This document shows, piece after piece, positions 18,830 to 28,944 of a stretch of 64,000 bases of DNA. Location: positions 62,001 through 126,000 of the forward strand of contig NZ_QUMD01000003.1 of NCBI RefSeq assembly GCF_003481985.1, written 5' to 3'. The notes beneath the pieces are model-generated. The model had not been told where the DNA came from and made no database searches. It saw only the letters and a list, made by a program, of their open reading frames with translations. This stretch comes from Clostridium sp. OF09-36. GTDB lineage: Bacteria; Bacillota; Clostridia; Lachnospirales; Lachnospiraceae. The stretch's first letter is position 1; each line of letters starts with the position of its first letter. Made by a program: the position numbers and the translations under genes.

Positions 18830-20539
18830 ATGAATACACTTGTTATCGTTTTAATCGCAGCTGTGTGTCTCTTCTGTGGATACACATTTTATGGCCGCTG
18901 GCTTGCAAATAAATGGGGTATCGATCCGAAGGCGAAGACCCCGGCCGTTGCTTTAGAGGATGGACAGGATTACGTGCCGACTGATGGCTGGACCGTTTTT
19001 GCGCATCAGTTTTCTTCTATTGCAGGTGCAGGCCCTGTCACCGGTGCCATTCAGGCAGCAGCATTTGGCTGGGTTCCGGTTCTTCTGTGGGTCATCCTTG
19101 GAGGCATCTTCTTTGGTGCGGTAACCGATTTTGGCGCCCTGTATGCAAGCGTAAAGAATGAAGGTAAGTCCATGGGACTTCTGATCGAGAAATACATCGG
19201 CAAGACCGGACGGAAGCTGTTCCTTTTGTTCTGTTGGCTGTTTACCCTGATCGTTACCGCTGCTTTTGCTGATATGGTTGCGGGCACATTCAATGCTTAC
19301 ACCGTAACCGATGGAGTCACTTCTTTATCTCCGGCAGCACAGACGAATGGTGCAGCAGGTTCCATTTCCCTGATGTTCATCGTGTTCGCTATGGTATTTG
19401 GTCTGATGCAGAAGCATCTTCACCTGATAGGCTGGAAAGAAACGCTGGCCGGACTGGCATGTACCGTTGCTGCTTTTGCAGTCGGCATGGCATTCCCGCT
19501 GGTTGCCGGTAAGGACACCTGGTCTTATCTGACCTTTGCCTATATCTTCCTGGCAGCCGTTATGCCGATGTGGCTTCTGATGCAGCCGCGTGATTTCATG
19601 ACAACCTTTATGTTTGCTGGTATGATCGTCGGTGCCGTAGTTGGCCTGGTGGTTGCACACCCGACCATGAACCTTCCGGCTTACACCGGATTTAAGAATG
19701 CCAAGATGGGAGATATGTTCCCGATCCTGTTTGTAACGGTTGCATGCGGCGCGGTTTCCGGATTCCACAGCCTGGTTTCCTCAGGAACCTCTTCCAAGAC
19801 GATCTCCAATGAGAAAGATATGCTGAAGGTTGGCTATGGCGCCATGGTATTGGAGAGCCTGCTGGCTGTCCTGGCTCTGTGTGTTGCCGGTGCGGCAGCT
19901 GCAGCAGATGGTACCGCAGCAACCGGAACCCCGTTCCAGATCTTCTCCGCCGGTGTTGCAGGATTCCTGGAAATGTTTGGCATCCCGGTATATGTAGCAC
20001 AGTGCTTTATGACCATGTGCGTTTCCGCACTGGCATTGACCAGTCTGGATTCCGTAGCTCGTATCGGGCGTATGTCCTTCCAGGAGCTGTTCTCCGTTGA
20101 CGATATGGAGCATGCAGAGAGCTGGAGAAAGCTGTTATGCAACAAGTACTTCTCAACTGTGGTAACCCTGGCCTGCGGCTTTATCTTAACCAAGATCGGT
20201 TACTCCAACATCTGGCCGCTGTTTGGCAGTGCAAACCAGCTGTTAAGTGCCCTGGTATTGATTACTTTATGTGTATTCTTAAAGGTAACCGGAAGAGAAA
20301 ACAAGACATTGTTCCCGCCACTCATCATCATGCTGTGCGTAACCTTTACTGCCCTGGTCGAGAGAACCGTTGCACTGGTTCAGGCGTTCGGCGCAGGAAC
20401 CGCAGTCTTTATGGTGGAAGGCTTGCAGCTGATCATTGCGATCTTACTGATGGTTCTGGGTGTGATCATTGTGTATACATCCGGGAAAGAGCTGTTTCAG
20501 AAAAAAGGCGTGAAAAATGTGCAGGTGAAAAACGCGTAG
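18830..20539 (+). CDS. cstA: CstA-family carbon starvation / peptide or amino acid transporter
   Basis: This 569-residue membrane protein has about 15 hydrophobic segments. Family signatures include PTDGWTVFAHQFSSIAGAGP near residue 48, GAIQAAAFGWVPVLLWVILG, GAVTDFGALYASVKNEGKSMG, and FHSLVSSGTSSKTISNE near residue 315. Known CstA proteins import peptides or pyruvate in enterobacteria; the substrate in Clostridia is not settled. Here the gene lies behind a T-box leader, which implies control by an uncharged tRNA and so an amino acid or peptide substrate (inference). It is transcribed alone and ends at a hairpin terminator. Confidence 0.88.
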   Translation: MNTLVIVLIAAVCLFCGYTFYGRWLANKWGIDPKAKTPAVALEDGQDYVPTDGWTVFAHQFSSIAGAGPVTGAIQAAAFGWVPVLLWVILGGIFFGAVTDFGALYASVKNEGKSMGLLIEKYIGKTGRKLFLLFCWLFTLIVTAAFADMVAGTFNAYTVTDGVTSLSPAAQTNGAAGSISLMFIVFAMVFGLMQKHLHLIGWKETLAGLACTVAAFAVGMAFPLVAGKDTWSYLTFAYIFLAAVMPMWLLMQPRDFMTTFMFAGMIVGAVVGLVVAHPTMNLPAYTGFKNAKMGDMFPILFVTVACGAVSGFHSLVSSGTSSKTISNEKDMLKVGYGAMVLESLLAVLALCVAGAAAAADGTAATGTPFQIFSAGVAGFLEMFGIPVYVAQCFMTMCVSALALTSLDSVARIGRMSFQELFSVDDMEHAESWRKLLCNKYFSTVVTLACGFILTKIGYSNIWPLFGSANQLLSALVLITLCVFLKVTGRENKTLFPPLIIMLCVTFTALVERTVALVQAFGAGTAVFMVEGLQLIIAILLMVLGVIIVYTSGKELFQKKGVKNVQVKNA

Positions 20540-20561
20540 AAAATAGAATTTGAAAGACAAC

Positions 20562-20598
20562 AAAGACGCAGGTCACAAAAATGTGGCCTGCGTCTTTT
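20562..20598. terminator. Terminator between cstA and the convergent histidine kinase gene
   Basis: AAAGACGCAGGTCACA pairs with TGTGGCCTGCGTCTTTT around a short A-rich loop. The plus strand ends in TTTT, and the stem also faces the 3' end of the minus-strand kinase gene. Confidence 0.8.
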
Positions 20599-20613
20599 CG
20601 TGAATCAGACAGA

Positions 20614-22922
20614 TTATGCTGGCTGTTCTGCTTTTTTTACCGGGAATCCCACGCGCACTTTGAACAGATCCCCGTCGATCAGGATCTCAAAGGTTCCGCC
20701 CTGAAGCTTTGTCAGGCTCTGGGCGATGGAAAGGCCAAGGCCGCTTCCCTCGGTGGTGCGGGAGACATCGCCGCGGACGAAACGTTCGGTGAGTTCTTCA
20801 CCCTGCACGTTTAACGGGTTTGCAGAAATGTTCTTAATGGTGAAGTAAACCTTATCGTCTTTCTGCTCCAGATCGGTGTAGACGCGGGTGTGCTCCATGG
20901 CGTATTTGAATGCGTTGTTGTAAACATTTTCGAGGACACGCCACAGATGGCGGCCGTCTGCCTCGATGAGGATGCTGCTTTCCGGAAGTGTGGAAACCAG
21001 TTCCAGATTGCGGGTGGCAAACTTCTCCTCGAACTCGCCGTTGGTCTGCCAGATCATCTCTACGATGTCCAGGGTTGTCATCTCCAGCTTGACGTTGCCA
21101 GAGCTTGCCTTGGAGGCTTCGACCAGGTCTTCGGTCAGGTTTTTAAGACGCTGGGACTTCTGATCCAGGACTTTTAAGTATTCCTGGGCACGTTCTCCCG
21201 GAATCTGTTCCCGCTTTAGCAGGTCGACATAGTTGATAATGGAAGTAAGCGGTGTCTTGATGTCGTGGGAGACATTCGTGATCAGGTCAGCTTTTAAGCG
21301 TTCGCTCTTGACCTGCTCCTGAAGGGCACGCTCCAGTCCGGTTCCGATGCTGTTAATCATATTGCCGATCTTTAGCTCTTTTCCGTCGAGCCCGGCCAGA
21401 TTCATCTGGTAGCTGGTATCGCCACCGGCGATTTTTTCAATCGCATCTGCGATCTGGTCTTCCTGGCGGGACTGTAAAAACAGCCGGTGGAAGGTCTGGT
21501 AATCCAGAATGACCAGCAGAAGAAAGCTGAGGATGCCGATGACCTGGGCAGCTGTGTGGGCGCGGAAATAGATGCACACAAACAGAATGCCGGTTCCGAG
21601 AAGCTGTGCGGCGATAAAGGCCAGAAACAGGCAGGAAAGTCTTCGGGAATAAGTCCGATCCGCAAAGTACAGATTGAGGTTTTCCTGCACATGATGAAGC
21701 ATACTGTTGGTCCAGAGCTGGCGGCTTTTGTAACGCCGCAGCATGCTGAATGCGCCAGTCATACAGCAGCCGTAAATGATCACGGCACGCAGCATGCGCT
21801 CGGAAAAGCTCCAGGCTGCGTCTGCGGCTACCAGATGGATCAGCGGGTAGCCTATCTTTCTGCAAGAAACAGCATGAACATGGTGCTGACTGCAGTCAGG
21901 AGAATGCCGCTTTCGGTGGTGATCATATCAAAACCGTGCAGATACGGGTTTGTGCGGTCTTCTGTGCGGTAGCCGGATACCAGGATCAGGTAGTATAAGG
22001 TGACCAGGCAGCCAATGATGCCAAGAGCCAGACAAAACATGGCTTCCATAAAACGTCCGCGCAGATGGCGGTAATCGGCCGCCTGTCTGGCGTAGATGTC
22101 ATCGGAATCGTAATGGGTGTTTACGGCAACCGTCATATGATAGCGGTCAGCATCGTTTACATTCAGCTGCTCCAGCTGGGATACGACGTTTTTGGGCAGC
22201 TCATCTAAATTGCTGTCGATCAGGATGGAGCTGCTGTCGACGGAGCAGTAGCGTCCCATGGATCTTAACTGGGCATCGGTCAGATCCCCGGCATTGGAAT
22301 ATTCGGAAACTACGGTTTCATCATCCTGATAGGTGATCCGGAAAAGAAAGTTTGAGGGATTGGATAACAGCCGGTAGTTTACGATGTAGTATTCGCTTAA
22401 ACAGTTTAATACCTCCTTGGAAAGATCCAGAAGGGAAGAAAAGGCATCGCCGGGCTCCTTTAATGTAGCATCCGGGTCGTAGGCGCGCCAGTATACCACC
22501 TGGTCCTTTGCGGTGGAAGCGTCATCGTAGATAAAAAGGTCGTTGACTACTTCAAACTGGTCGTTTAAATAAAAGCCCTGGCTTTTTGCGTAACGCAGGA
22601 CCTCCTCTAGGGTATAGGTGATCTCCGGGCCGTTGTCGCGGCTGACGGCAAACATTTCCTTGGATAGGTCCAGATTGCCGTCGGTTTCGAAGACATCCCG
22701 GTAGGCAACATATTTAAACACATGGTCCAGGTCTTCCTGAAACTGTTCACGGAAGGCATCGGAGTCATCGTAGCGGCGGTCTAAGATCCAGGAAACGCCG
22801 GAGCCGATACTGGTGTTTAAATACATGACGCTGATGGAAAGCACCGTCATGAGTAAAAACAAAATGTGCAGGAATACCGCAATATTTTTTTTAATCCGCA
22901 TGGAATAATCTTTTAGTCTCAT
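20614..22922 (-). CDS. Sensor histidine kinase, interrupted by a frameshift near 21858
   Basis: The two frames join into one kinase of about 769 residues. The N-terminal part has a membrane segment (IAVFLHILFLLMTVLSISVM), an extracellular sensor region of about 230 residues with no recognised domain, and further membrane segments. The first frame stops after FMLFLAER; adding one A near 21858 continues as LAEKIGYPLIHLVAADAAW. The C-terminal half has a HAMP-like linker, the H box NVSHDIKTPLTSIINYVDLL, the N box LENVYNNAFKYA and the G box GSGLGLSIAQSL. The response regulator gene ends ten bases upstream of its start. The stimulus is unknown; the large sensor may detect a cell-envelope signal. 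Confidence 0.88.
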
Positions 22923-22931
22923 GGGCGGCTC

Positions 22932-23626
22932 CTACTGTTTCTCAATCTTGTAGCCGACACCCCAGACTACCTTTAAGTAGCGCGGCTCCCGCGGATTGAT
23001 CTCGATCTTTTCGCGGATATGGCGGATATGTACAGCAACGGTGTTGTCTGCGCCAATGGCTTCCTCGTTCCAGATCTGCTTGTAGATTTCGTCGATCGAG
23101 AAAACCTTGCCGGCATTTTTGGTCAGCAGCAGAAGGATGTTGTACTCGATCGGAGTCAGTTTGATGGGTTCATCATCGACAAATACTTCCTTGGTGTCAT
23201 CGTTGATGGTGAGACCGCCGCATTTGTAGACGTTTTCATTGCTGCCCTGGTTCATGTTGCCAAGCTGGGTGTAGCGGCGCAGCTGGGATTTGACTCGGGC
23301 TACCAGCTCTAGCGGGTTGAACGGCTTGGAGAGGTAATCGTCTGCACCAATATTTAAGCCAAGGATCTTGTCGGAATCCTCGGATTTTGCAGAGAGGATG
23401 ATGATGGGAATGCTGCTGGTCTCACGCACCTTTAAGGTGGTGCGGATGCCGTCCAGCCCCGGCATCATGACATCGATGATCATCAGATCAGCGTGTTCGG
23501 TCTCTAAAATTTTTAAGGCATCGTAGCATCGTAGGCTTTTAAGATACGGAATCCTTCCCCGGTTAAGTAAATATCTATCGCGTCGACGATCTCTTTATCG
23601 TCGTCACATACTAAAATGGTCTGCAT
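22932..23626 (-). CDS. OmpR-family response regulator, interrupted by a frameshift near 23527
   Basis: The true start is the ATG at 23626 (MQTILVCDDDKEIVDA) after AAAGGAGG; the first frame stops after ILKAYDATMP. Adding one G near 23527 gives ILKAYDGYDALKILETEHAD and restores a regulator of about 231 residues. The receiver domain has acidic residues CDDD, phospho-acceptor Asp in MIIDVMMPGLDG and Lys in LSKPFNP. The C-terminal winged helix carries IKLTPIEYNILLLLTKN and NTVAVHIRHIREKI. It is cotranscribed with the kinase just downstream. Confidence 0.9.
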
Positions 23627-23710
23627 GGAGTCCTCCTTTGATGTGGAATGCAGTCAGCTGCATCCGTTTTTTGCCGCCGGGTTTCTGGAAATGGCGGCAG
23701 CGTTACTTTT

Positions 23711-23739
23711 AGTATATATCAAAAAGGGTCTTACCGCAA
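23711..23739 (-). promoter_or_regulatory. Promoter of the two-component operon, overlapping an upstream terminator
   Basis: On the minus strand, TTGCGG (complement of 23734-23739) and TATACT (complement of 23711-23716) are 17 bp apart, about 85 bp upstream of the response regulator. The -35 box lies inside the loop region of the terminator hairpin at 23721-23765. Confidence 0.6.
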
Positions 23740-23765
23740 TCGGCAAGACCCTCTTCTTTTTATTA
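23721..23765 (-). terminator. Terminator of the kinase-like gene at 23805-24557
   Basis: Read on the minus strand, GAGGGTCTT pairs with AAGACCCTT around GCCGATTGCGGT, followed by a run of five T. It lies about 40 bases past the stop of the upstream minus-strand gene. The stem is also A/T-flanked for the plus strand. Confidence 0.75.
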
Positions 23766-23804
23766 CGATTTCTGTAAGATTGCACAGAACGTAATAAGAT
23801 TTTC

Positions 23805-24557
23805 CTACTGGTAATCACATACATTCAGCCAGCTTTGAAGCAGTTCCTTCTCTTCCGGACGTTTTTTCGTGAGCTGTGCCGCAGCTACCAGAGGCAGCCA
23901 CTGCTGGACATAGCGTTTGGCGGTACCGGTCTTTTCACAGAAGAGATCCATGTACTTTTCCGCTGCTGCCTGATCGGTCAGGCAGAACAGAAGATAGGTT
24001 CTGGCTACATCTGCGCTGGCATTGCCCTGGGCTGCGTGAACCCAGTCAACCACATACATGGTGCCGTCTTCTTTTACGATGATGTTGTCCGGCTGGAAGT
24101 CTCCGTGGCACAGTTTGGCGTGTTTTGGAGTGCTGTCAAGGCGGGTGAGAAGATCGTAACGGTTGACGGGATCTAATTCTTCCATCTCAGAGATCTGCCG
24201 CGCCATTTTGTCTTTTAACTTGTTCAGTAATGGACAGGTCTTGGAATGAATCATCAGCTGCAGTTCAACCATCTGATTCAGATATTCGTCGCGCTTATCC
24301 GGGTTCTCCGCCATAAGCTCTTTGAGTGTCTTACCTTCGATGTAGTCCCTGGTAATGGACCAGCAGCCGTCTTCCTCGACAGAAACTGCCTGGATGGACG
24401 GGATGTTGATGCCGCCAATGGCTTCAACACGTGCGTTGATCAAAGCTTCGTTTAAAACCTCTGCTTTTGGGAAGCCCTTGCAGAACACTTTTACCGCTTT
24501 ATCGCCATCGCGATAGACACTTTTGGTCGCGTTTTTGGATATTAACTCTCTTGCCAT
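23805..24557 (-). CDS. Aminoglycoside/choline kinase-like phosphotransferase (TIGR02172-like)
   Basis: This 250-residue cytosolic protein has a protein-kinase-like fold. The N-terminal lobe contains a KSVYRDGDKAVKVFCKGFPK ATP-binding segment; the catalytic loop is CHGDFQPDNIIV (near residue 150) and the metal-binding motif is MYVVDWVHAAQG (near 170). The pattern fits the APH superfamily group TIGR02172 in gut Firmicutes, whose substrate is unknown; there is no reason to call it a resistance gene. A GGAAGGAG site precedes the ATG. It has its own promoter (24672-24700) and terminator. Confidence 0.75.
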   Translation of the reverse strand: MARELISKNATKSVYRDGDKAVKVFCKGFPKAEVLNEALINARVEAIGGINIPSIQAVSVEEDGCWSITRDYIEGKTLKELMAENPDKRDEYLNQMVELQLMIHSKTCPLLNKLKDKMARQISEMEELDPVNRYDLLTRLDSTPKHAKLCHGDFQPDNIIVKEDGTMYVVDWVHAAQGNASADVARTYLLFCLTDQAAAEKYMDLFCEKTGTAKRYVQQWLPLVAAAQLTKKRPEEKELLQSWLNVCDYQ

Positions 24558-24671
24558 ACGAAACTCTCCTTCCTTATTTATGATGCTGATGCTTGCCGAC
24601 AGGTTGATAACCGGATCACCAGGTAGGCTGTACGTAACGGTTACTGCATTTTCACAATTACGTCGGTTCCT

Positions 24672-24700
24672 ATTTTACTACAAAGCTGGAAGAATGTCAC
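24672..24700 (-). promoter_or_regulatory. Promoter for the phosphotransferase gene
   Basis: On the minus strand, GTGACA (complement of 24695-24700) and TAAAAT (complement of 24672-24677) are 17 bp apart in the 240-bp gap between glgB and the phosphotransferase. Nothing else is evident in that gap. Confidence 0.55.
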
Positions 24701-24798
24701 CAACTTTTTGATAATTATTTAACGAAATATTAGACGTATTATTTCTTCTGCACAGGAGCTGTCTGGTGCTGAAAGAAGCCGTTTGCCAAAGCAGCGTC

Positions 24799-26716
24799 TC
24801 AGGAGAAGCGGAGAATCGCAGTTCCGTATGCCGGAAGCGGCAGGGATACGGAATATGGCTGTCCATCGCATTCGGATTTGACGGCCTTGAAAACAGGAGC
24901 TTTTTCGCCTGTTTTGTAGGCACCGTGCTCATTATCCAGGATCAGTGTATAATTGCCGCGTTTCGGAACACCGACCCGGTAATCCGGACGGGCTACCGGA
25001 GTAAAGTTGCATACGAACAGCAGGCTCTTTTTATGGTTTCTCGCATAGCGAACGAAGCTGTAGATGCTGCGGTCACCATCGTTGGCATTGATCCAGGAGA
25101 AGCCGTCCCAGTCATCGTCGGCTTCATAAAGTGCCGGATATTTCTGATAAATATGTAACAGGTCACGCACGTAATGCTGCAGGTTGCTGTGCAGGTCTTC
25201 CTCGGTCAGATGCCAGTCCAGGCTGACCTTTTCGTCCCACTCGTGGAGCTGGCCGAAATCCTGTCCCATGAACAGAAGCTTTTTGCCCGGATGACCCAGC
25301 ATGAAAGTGTAACCGGCTTTCAGGTTTGCGAATTTATCCCCGAAGAGACCAGGCATCTTGTTGATCATGGAGCATTTTAAGTGAACGACTTCATCGTGGG
25401 AGAGTACCAGGATAAAGTTTTCGCTGTTAAAGTAGGTAAGACCGAAGGTCATCTTGTGGTGGTTGAATTTGCGGAAGTACGGGTCCAGCTTCATATACTC
25501 CAGGAAATCGTGCATCCAGCCCATGTTCCACTTGAAGGTAAAGCCCAGTCCGCCTTCCTTCGGATCGTGGGTGACAAGAGGCCATGCGGTGGATTCCTCA
25601 GCAATGACCATGGCACCGTGACCGCGCTGCACGACAATGCTGTTTAAATGGCGAAAAAATTCAATGGCTTCCAGGTTCTGGTTGCCGCCGTACTGGTTGG
25701 CAACCCACTCGCCGTCCTTGCGGCCGTAGTCCAGATAGAGCATGGACGCAACCGCATCGACACGCAGGCCGTCTACATGAAACTGCTCGATCCAGTAGAG
25801 TGCGTTGGCGATCAGGAAGTTGGAAACCTCGTGCTTTTCATAGTTGAAAACCTTGGTGCCCCAGTCCGGATGCTCGCCTTTTCGCGGGTCCGGGTACTCA
25901 AAGAGGGCCTGCCCGTCGAAATCTGCAAGGCCGTGTGCATCCCGCGGGAAGTGTGCTGGAACCCAGTCCAGAATGACGCCGATGCCTTTTTTGTGCATGT
26001 AGTTTACGAAGTATTTAAACTCCTCCGGCGTGCCGTAACGGGAGGTCGGGGCATAATAGCCGGTTACCTGATAACCCCAGGAGCCATCGTAAGGATGTTC
26101 GGCAATACCCATAAGCTCCACATGGGTGTAGCCCATATCTTTGACGTAAGCGGCGAGCTCTGCGGCTGCCTCTTTATAGGTATAGTAACCATCTTTTTCC
26201 GGGCGGTTTTTCTTTTTCCAGGAGCCAGATGCACCTCATAAATGCTCATGGCCGCTTCACGCGGATTGGTGCTTTCCCGTTTCTGTATCCAGGAAGCATC
26301 GCTCCAGCGGAAAAAGTCGTGAAAGGCGGTGATGGAAGCCGTACCAGGCCGGTATTCTGCGTACTGGGCAAAAGGATCGGCCTTGAAGATGACTTTGCCG
26401 GTCTGGGTCGTGATGGCAAATTTATAAAGCTCTCCCGGCTTGATGCCAGGAATGAAACGTTCGTAAATACCGGAGGTTCCAGTACCTGCATTGGGCAGGC
26501 ATCCGGATCCCAGTTGTTGAAGTCGCCTACAACACTGACGGATGCGGCATGAGGAGCCCAGACCGCAAAATAATAGCCGTCCTTCCCCTCATAGGTTTTC
26601 GGGTGCGCACCGAGCTTGTTATAGATCTCATAATGGGTGCCTTCTCCGAAGAGATAACGGTCACCGGCGGTGATAAAGCCAGTTTCCGTCTGCTTTTTCT
26701 TATCTCTGACTGCCAT
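24799..26716 (-). CDS. glgB: 1,4-alpha-glucan branching enzyme GlgB, interrupted by two frameshifts (near 26475 and 26225)
   Basis: This GH13 enzyme makes alpha-1,6 branches in glycogen. The N-terminal CBM48-type domain is in the first frame (YYFAVWAPHAASVSVVGDFN). One base restored near 26475 gives LEPSGIYERFIPGIKPGE, and one G restored near 26225 gives YEVHLGSWKKKNRPE; the whole is then about 639 residues. The catalytic domain has the Asp nucleophile in GLRVDAVASMLYLDY, Glu in VIAEESTAWP and Asp in LSHDEVVH, followed by the usual C-terminal beta domain. It lies four bases after the GH13 gene. No glgA, glgC or glgP lies in the window. Confidence 0.93.
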
Positions 26717-26720
26717 AAGG

Positions 26721-28055
26721 TTAGTCCTCCCTGATCTTTAAGACAACACTGCTGTTGCCCGGTAATGTAAGGTTTAATTTTCCGTTCTCAACTGGAATGA
26801 TGGAACCGTCCATCAGATTTTCGGCTTTGGAGGCATGCAGCGGGACCGGAACCGAAAGGTGGCTTTCCTGGTCGTCACTGTTAGCGGCAGTCATGCAGAT
26901 GCTTCCTTGTGCGTGTCTTGCAAATGCATACTGCCGGTTTGTCAGCAGAAGCTCCTGGTAGCGGCCGCCATGGAATTCCGGGTTTTCCGTGTGGATACGG
27001 GCCAGCTTTGTGATCAGGTCTGTGAGGTCACAGTGCTTTGCCTCGCCTTCTTCCAGTGTAATATGTGGCCTGAGTGCAGCATCGCTTTCCCGGGTGCGGG
27101 TACCTGTGAGTTCCCATTCCCCGCCATAATAAATAGAAGGAATGCCCGGAAGGGTAAAGAGCAGTGTCCATGCTAATGGCAGGTGTGCCTTTTTATTTAA
27201 TTTGCTGGCAATGCGGTTTTCGTCGTGATTGTCCAGAAATGTGTAAAGCTTTGTGCCGATGGCCTCCAGTCTCCGCACATTGTGGGCAATCTCAAAGAAG
27301 TTATGGTCGTTGAGTCCGGAATACAGGCTCTTATGTAATTCGTAGTTGGTGACGGAATGGAGCATGCCGTCATTGACCCAGCGTCCGTATTCGCCGTGAA
27401 TGACCTCGCCCATAAGCCAGAAGTCCGGTTCCATGGAAGCGGTCTGGGAACGCATTTCCTGCATGAATCCGAAATCCATGACATTGGCGCAGTCTAAGCG
27501 GATGCCGTCGATGTCGAATTCAGAGATCCAGAAGCGGATGACATCGAACAGATACTGTTTTACCTCCGGGTTCTGCAGGTTTAAGCAGGGAAGCTCAAAA
27601 TGTCCCTGCCATGCCTCGTAACCGAAGCCGTCGTTGTAAGGGCTGTTCCAGCCAAAGTTAACCCCCTTGTACCAGCCGCAGTAGCGGGACTGTTCCCGGT
27701 TCTTCTGAATGTCCTGAAAGGCAAAAAATTCGCGGCCAGTGTGGTTGAATACCCCGTCTACCACAACCTTAATGCCAGCTTTGTGGCAGAGCTCTGTGAA
27801 ATGACGGAAGCCTTCATTGGTGCCGAGACGGCGGTCTACGAGGCGGTAGTCACGGGTGTCGTATCCATGGGAGGAGGACTCAAAGAGTGGTCCGATGTAA
27901 AGTGCGGTACAGCCTAGCGCTTCCATATGGGGAACCCATTGGTCCAGTTCAGGGAAGCGGTCAGCTGCGGCGTCTTCGGTGTTGGCAAAGGGTGCCCCCA
28001 GCATACCAAGCGGATAAATATGATAAAACACTGCTTTTTCATACCATGATGCCAT
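26721..28055 (-). CDS. GH13 alpha-amylase family glycosidase
   Basis: This alpha-glucan hydrolase of about 444 residues has no signal peptide and is probably cytosolic. Barrel motifs: VVVDGVFNHTG (region I), GIRLDCANVMDF with the Asp nucleophile (region II), LMGEVIHGEYG with the Glu acid/base (region III) and FLDNHDENR (region IV). The substrate could be glycogen or maltodextrin; neighbouring glgB favours glycogen turnover (inference). Start: ATG 28055 is 11 bases after AGGAGG; the TTG at 28064 lies too close to that site. Confidence 0.88.
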   Translation of the reverse strand: MASWYEKAVFYHIYPLGMLGAPFANTEDAAADRFPELDQWVPHMEALGCTALYIGPLFESSSHGYDTRDYRLVDRRLGTNEGFRHFTELCHKAGIKVVVDGVFNHTGREFFAFQDIQKNREQSRYCGWYKGVNFGWNSPYNDGFGYEAWQGHFELPCLNLQNPEVKQYLFDVIRFWISEFDIDGIRLDCANVMDFGFMQEMRSQTASMEPDFWLMGEVIHGEYGRWVNDGMLHSVTNYELHKSLYSGLNDHNFFEIAHNVRRLEAIGTKLYTFLDNHDENRIASKLNKKAHLPLAWTLLFTLPGIPSIYYGGEWELTGTRTRESDAALRPHITLEEGEAKHCDLTDLITKLARIHTENPEFHGGRYQELLLTNRQYAFARHAQGSICMTAANSDDQESHLSVPVPLHASKAENLMDGSIIPVENGKLNLTLPGNSSVVLKIRED

Positions 28056-28096
28056 AGATAACAAGTCCTCCTGTTGTAATTTTTCGTGTAAAAATC

Positions 28097-28123
28097 GTAA
28101 CTGTCCAGTACCTTCACAGTTAC
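28097..28123. repeat. 27-nt imperfect palindrome, copy 1
   Basis: GTAACTGT and ACAGTTAC form the arms around a core with ACCTTC. The reverse complement matches the copy at 45571-45597 at 25 of 27 positions. It begins at the stop codon of the DUF2508 gene on the minus strand. Confidence 0.75.
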
Positions 28124-28365
28124 TAAAACTCTAAATTCTCCAGCAGCTTGAAGCGCCGGAGCAGAAACTGATAGCGGAGCCAGACCGCGTTCAGCTCGTA
28201 GATACAGCAGTCGATCAGCGGTGGGTCCGTCACCTGGTCAAACTGGTTTAATAAGGATTCCATTTTGTACTGCGTCTGGTGGATTTCGGCTTTCAGTCTT
28301 ACGTTTTCAAGCGCCGCAGCCTGTCGAAACTCCCTGCGCGTGAAGGACATTCCATTCTTTTTCAT
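28123..28365 (-). CDS. DUF2508 family protein
   Basis: This 80-residue, highly charged helical protein has the pattern QFDQVTDPPLIDCCIYELNAVWLRYQFLLRR, which matches DUF2508 (YaaL-like) in Firmicutes; function is unknown. The frame is open to 28434, but ATG 28365 follows AAGGAG and gives the usual length. It follows the ArsR gene by 70 bases. Confidence 0.75.
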   Translation of the reverse strand: MKKNGMSFTRREFRQAAALENVRLKAEIHQTQYKMESLLNQFDQVTDPPLIDCCIYELNAVWLRYQFLLRRFKLLENLEF

Positions 28366-28434
28366 GGGTTTAAACACTCCTTTTAGAGTGTAGTATCTGG
28401 AATGTATGGAAAAATTATGCGTAAGAAATAACAC

Positions 28435-28767
28435 TTATTCCTGGCTGAAAATCTCTTCAACCAGATAACCCAGTTTCATAAGCTGCCTTGTGCAGTCCAT
28501 AAAGGTGAGACGGTAGTAATTAGAAGTACCGGACTGGGTGACTTCCACCAGTCCGCAGCTTTTCATGATCTTTAAATGATGGGAGATAGCCGGTCTGGAC
28601 AGGTTTGTCTGCCGGGTGATCTCGTTTACGTTCAGCCCTTCCGCATGGCCGTTCTGGGAGGCGATACACAATGCTTCGATGATGTTTAAGCGGACCTCAT
28701 CTCCGAGGGCGATAAACAGCGGCATGCAGCTGTGAAACAGTTCCTGTAGTTCTTTGGAGTCCGCCAT
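28435..28767 (-). CDS. ArsR-family winged-helix transcriptional regulator
   Basis: This 110-residue repressor-type regulator has the winged helix around NVNEITRQTNLSRPAISHHLKIMKSCGLVEV. The metal-site Cys motif of classical ArsR/SmtB (ELCVCDL) is absent, so a non-metal ligand or protein-level control is likely. Start ATG 28767 follows AAAGGAGG; the extra N-terminal stretch to 28806 is not needed. It is first in a likely run arsR-DUF2508-GH13-glgB and probably acts on the palindrome in its own promoter (inference). Confidence 0.85.
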   Translation of the reverse strand: MADSKELQELFHSCMPLFIALGDEVRLNIIEALCIASQNGHAEGLNVNEITRQTNLSRPAISHHLKIMKSCGLVEVTQSGTSNYYRLTFMDCTRQLMKLGYLVEEIFSQE

Positions 28768-28793
28768 AAAAACCTCCTTTGGTTTAAAAAATT

Positions 28794-28833
28794 GAACTAA
28801 GCTCATTCTATCACGAATGATTGTTCATGTCAA
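28794..28833 (-). promoter_or_regulatory. Consensus promoter overlapping a palindromic operator
   Basis: On the minus strand, TTGACA (complement of 28828-28833) and TAGAAT (complement of 28805-28810) are 17 bp apart. An inverted repeat, TGAAC...TCATTC TATCAC GAATGA...GTTCA, covers about 28794-28827, spanning the -10 box and spacer. This is a natural site for repression by the ArsR protein encoded just downstream. Confidence 0.7.
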
Positions 28834-28912
28834 CCAAAGCAGGTGGGAGAAAAAGGATGTTTTTCGTCAAAATGTTACATGATACGGGGCGCTTGGGCTG
28901 GAAAAACGGTCC

Positions 28913-28939
28913 GTGACTGTGAAGGTACGGGATTGTTAT
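28913..28939. repeat. 27-nt palindrome family, diverged copy
   Basis: The first 16 bases, GTGACTGTGAAGGTAC, are identical to the copy at 45571; the second arm is degraded. It lies between the ArsR promoter and the terminator at 28945. Confidence 0.5.
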
Positions 28940-28944
28940 GAAAA

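Noticed and set aside
23805..24557. Aminoglycoside resistance gene
   Set aside because: Only the general APH fold is visible; it fits a widespread chromosomal kinase group of unknown substrate and sits in ordinary housekeeping context.
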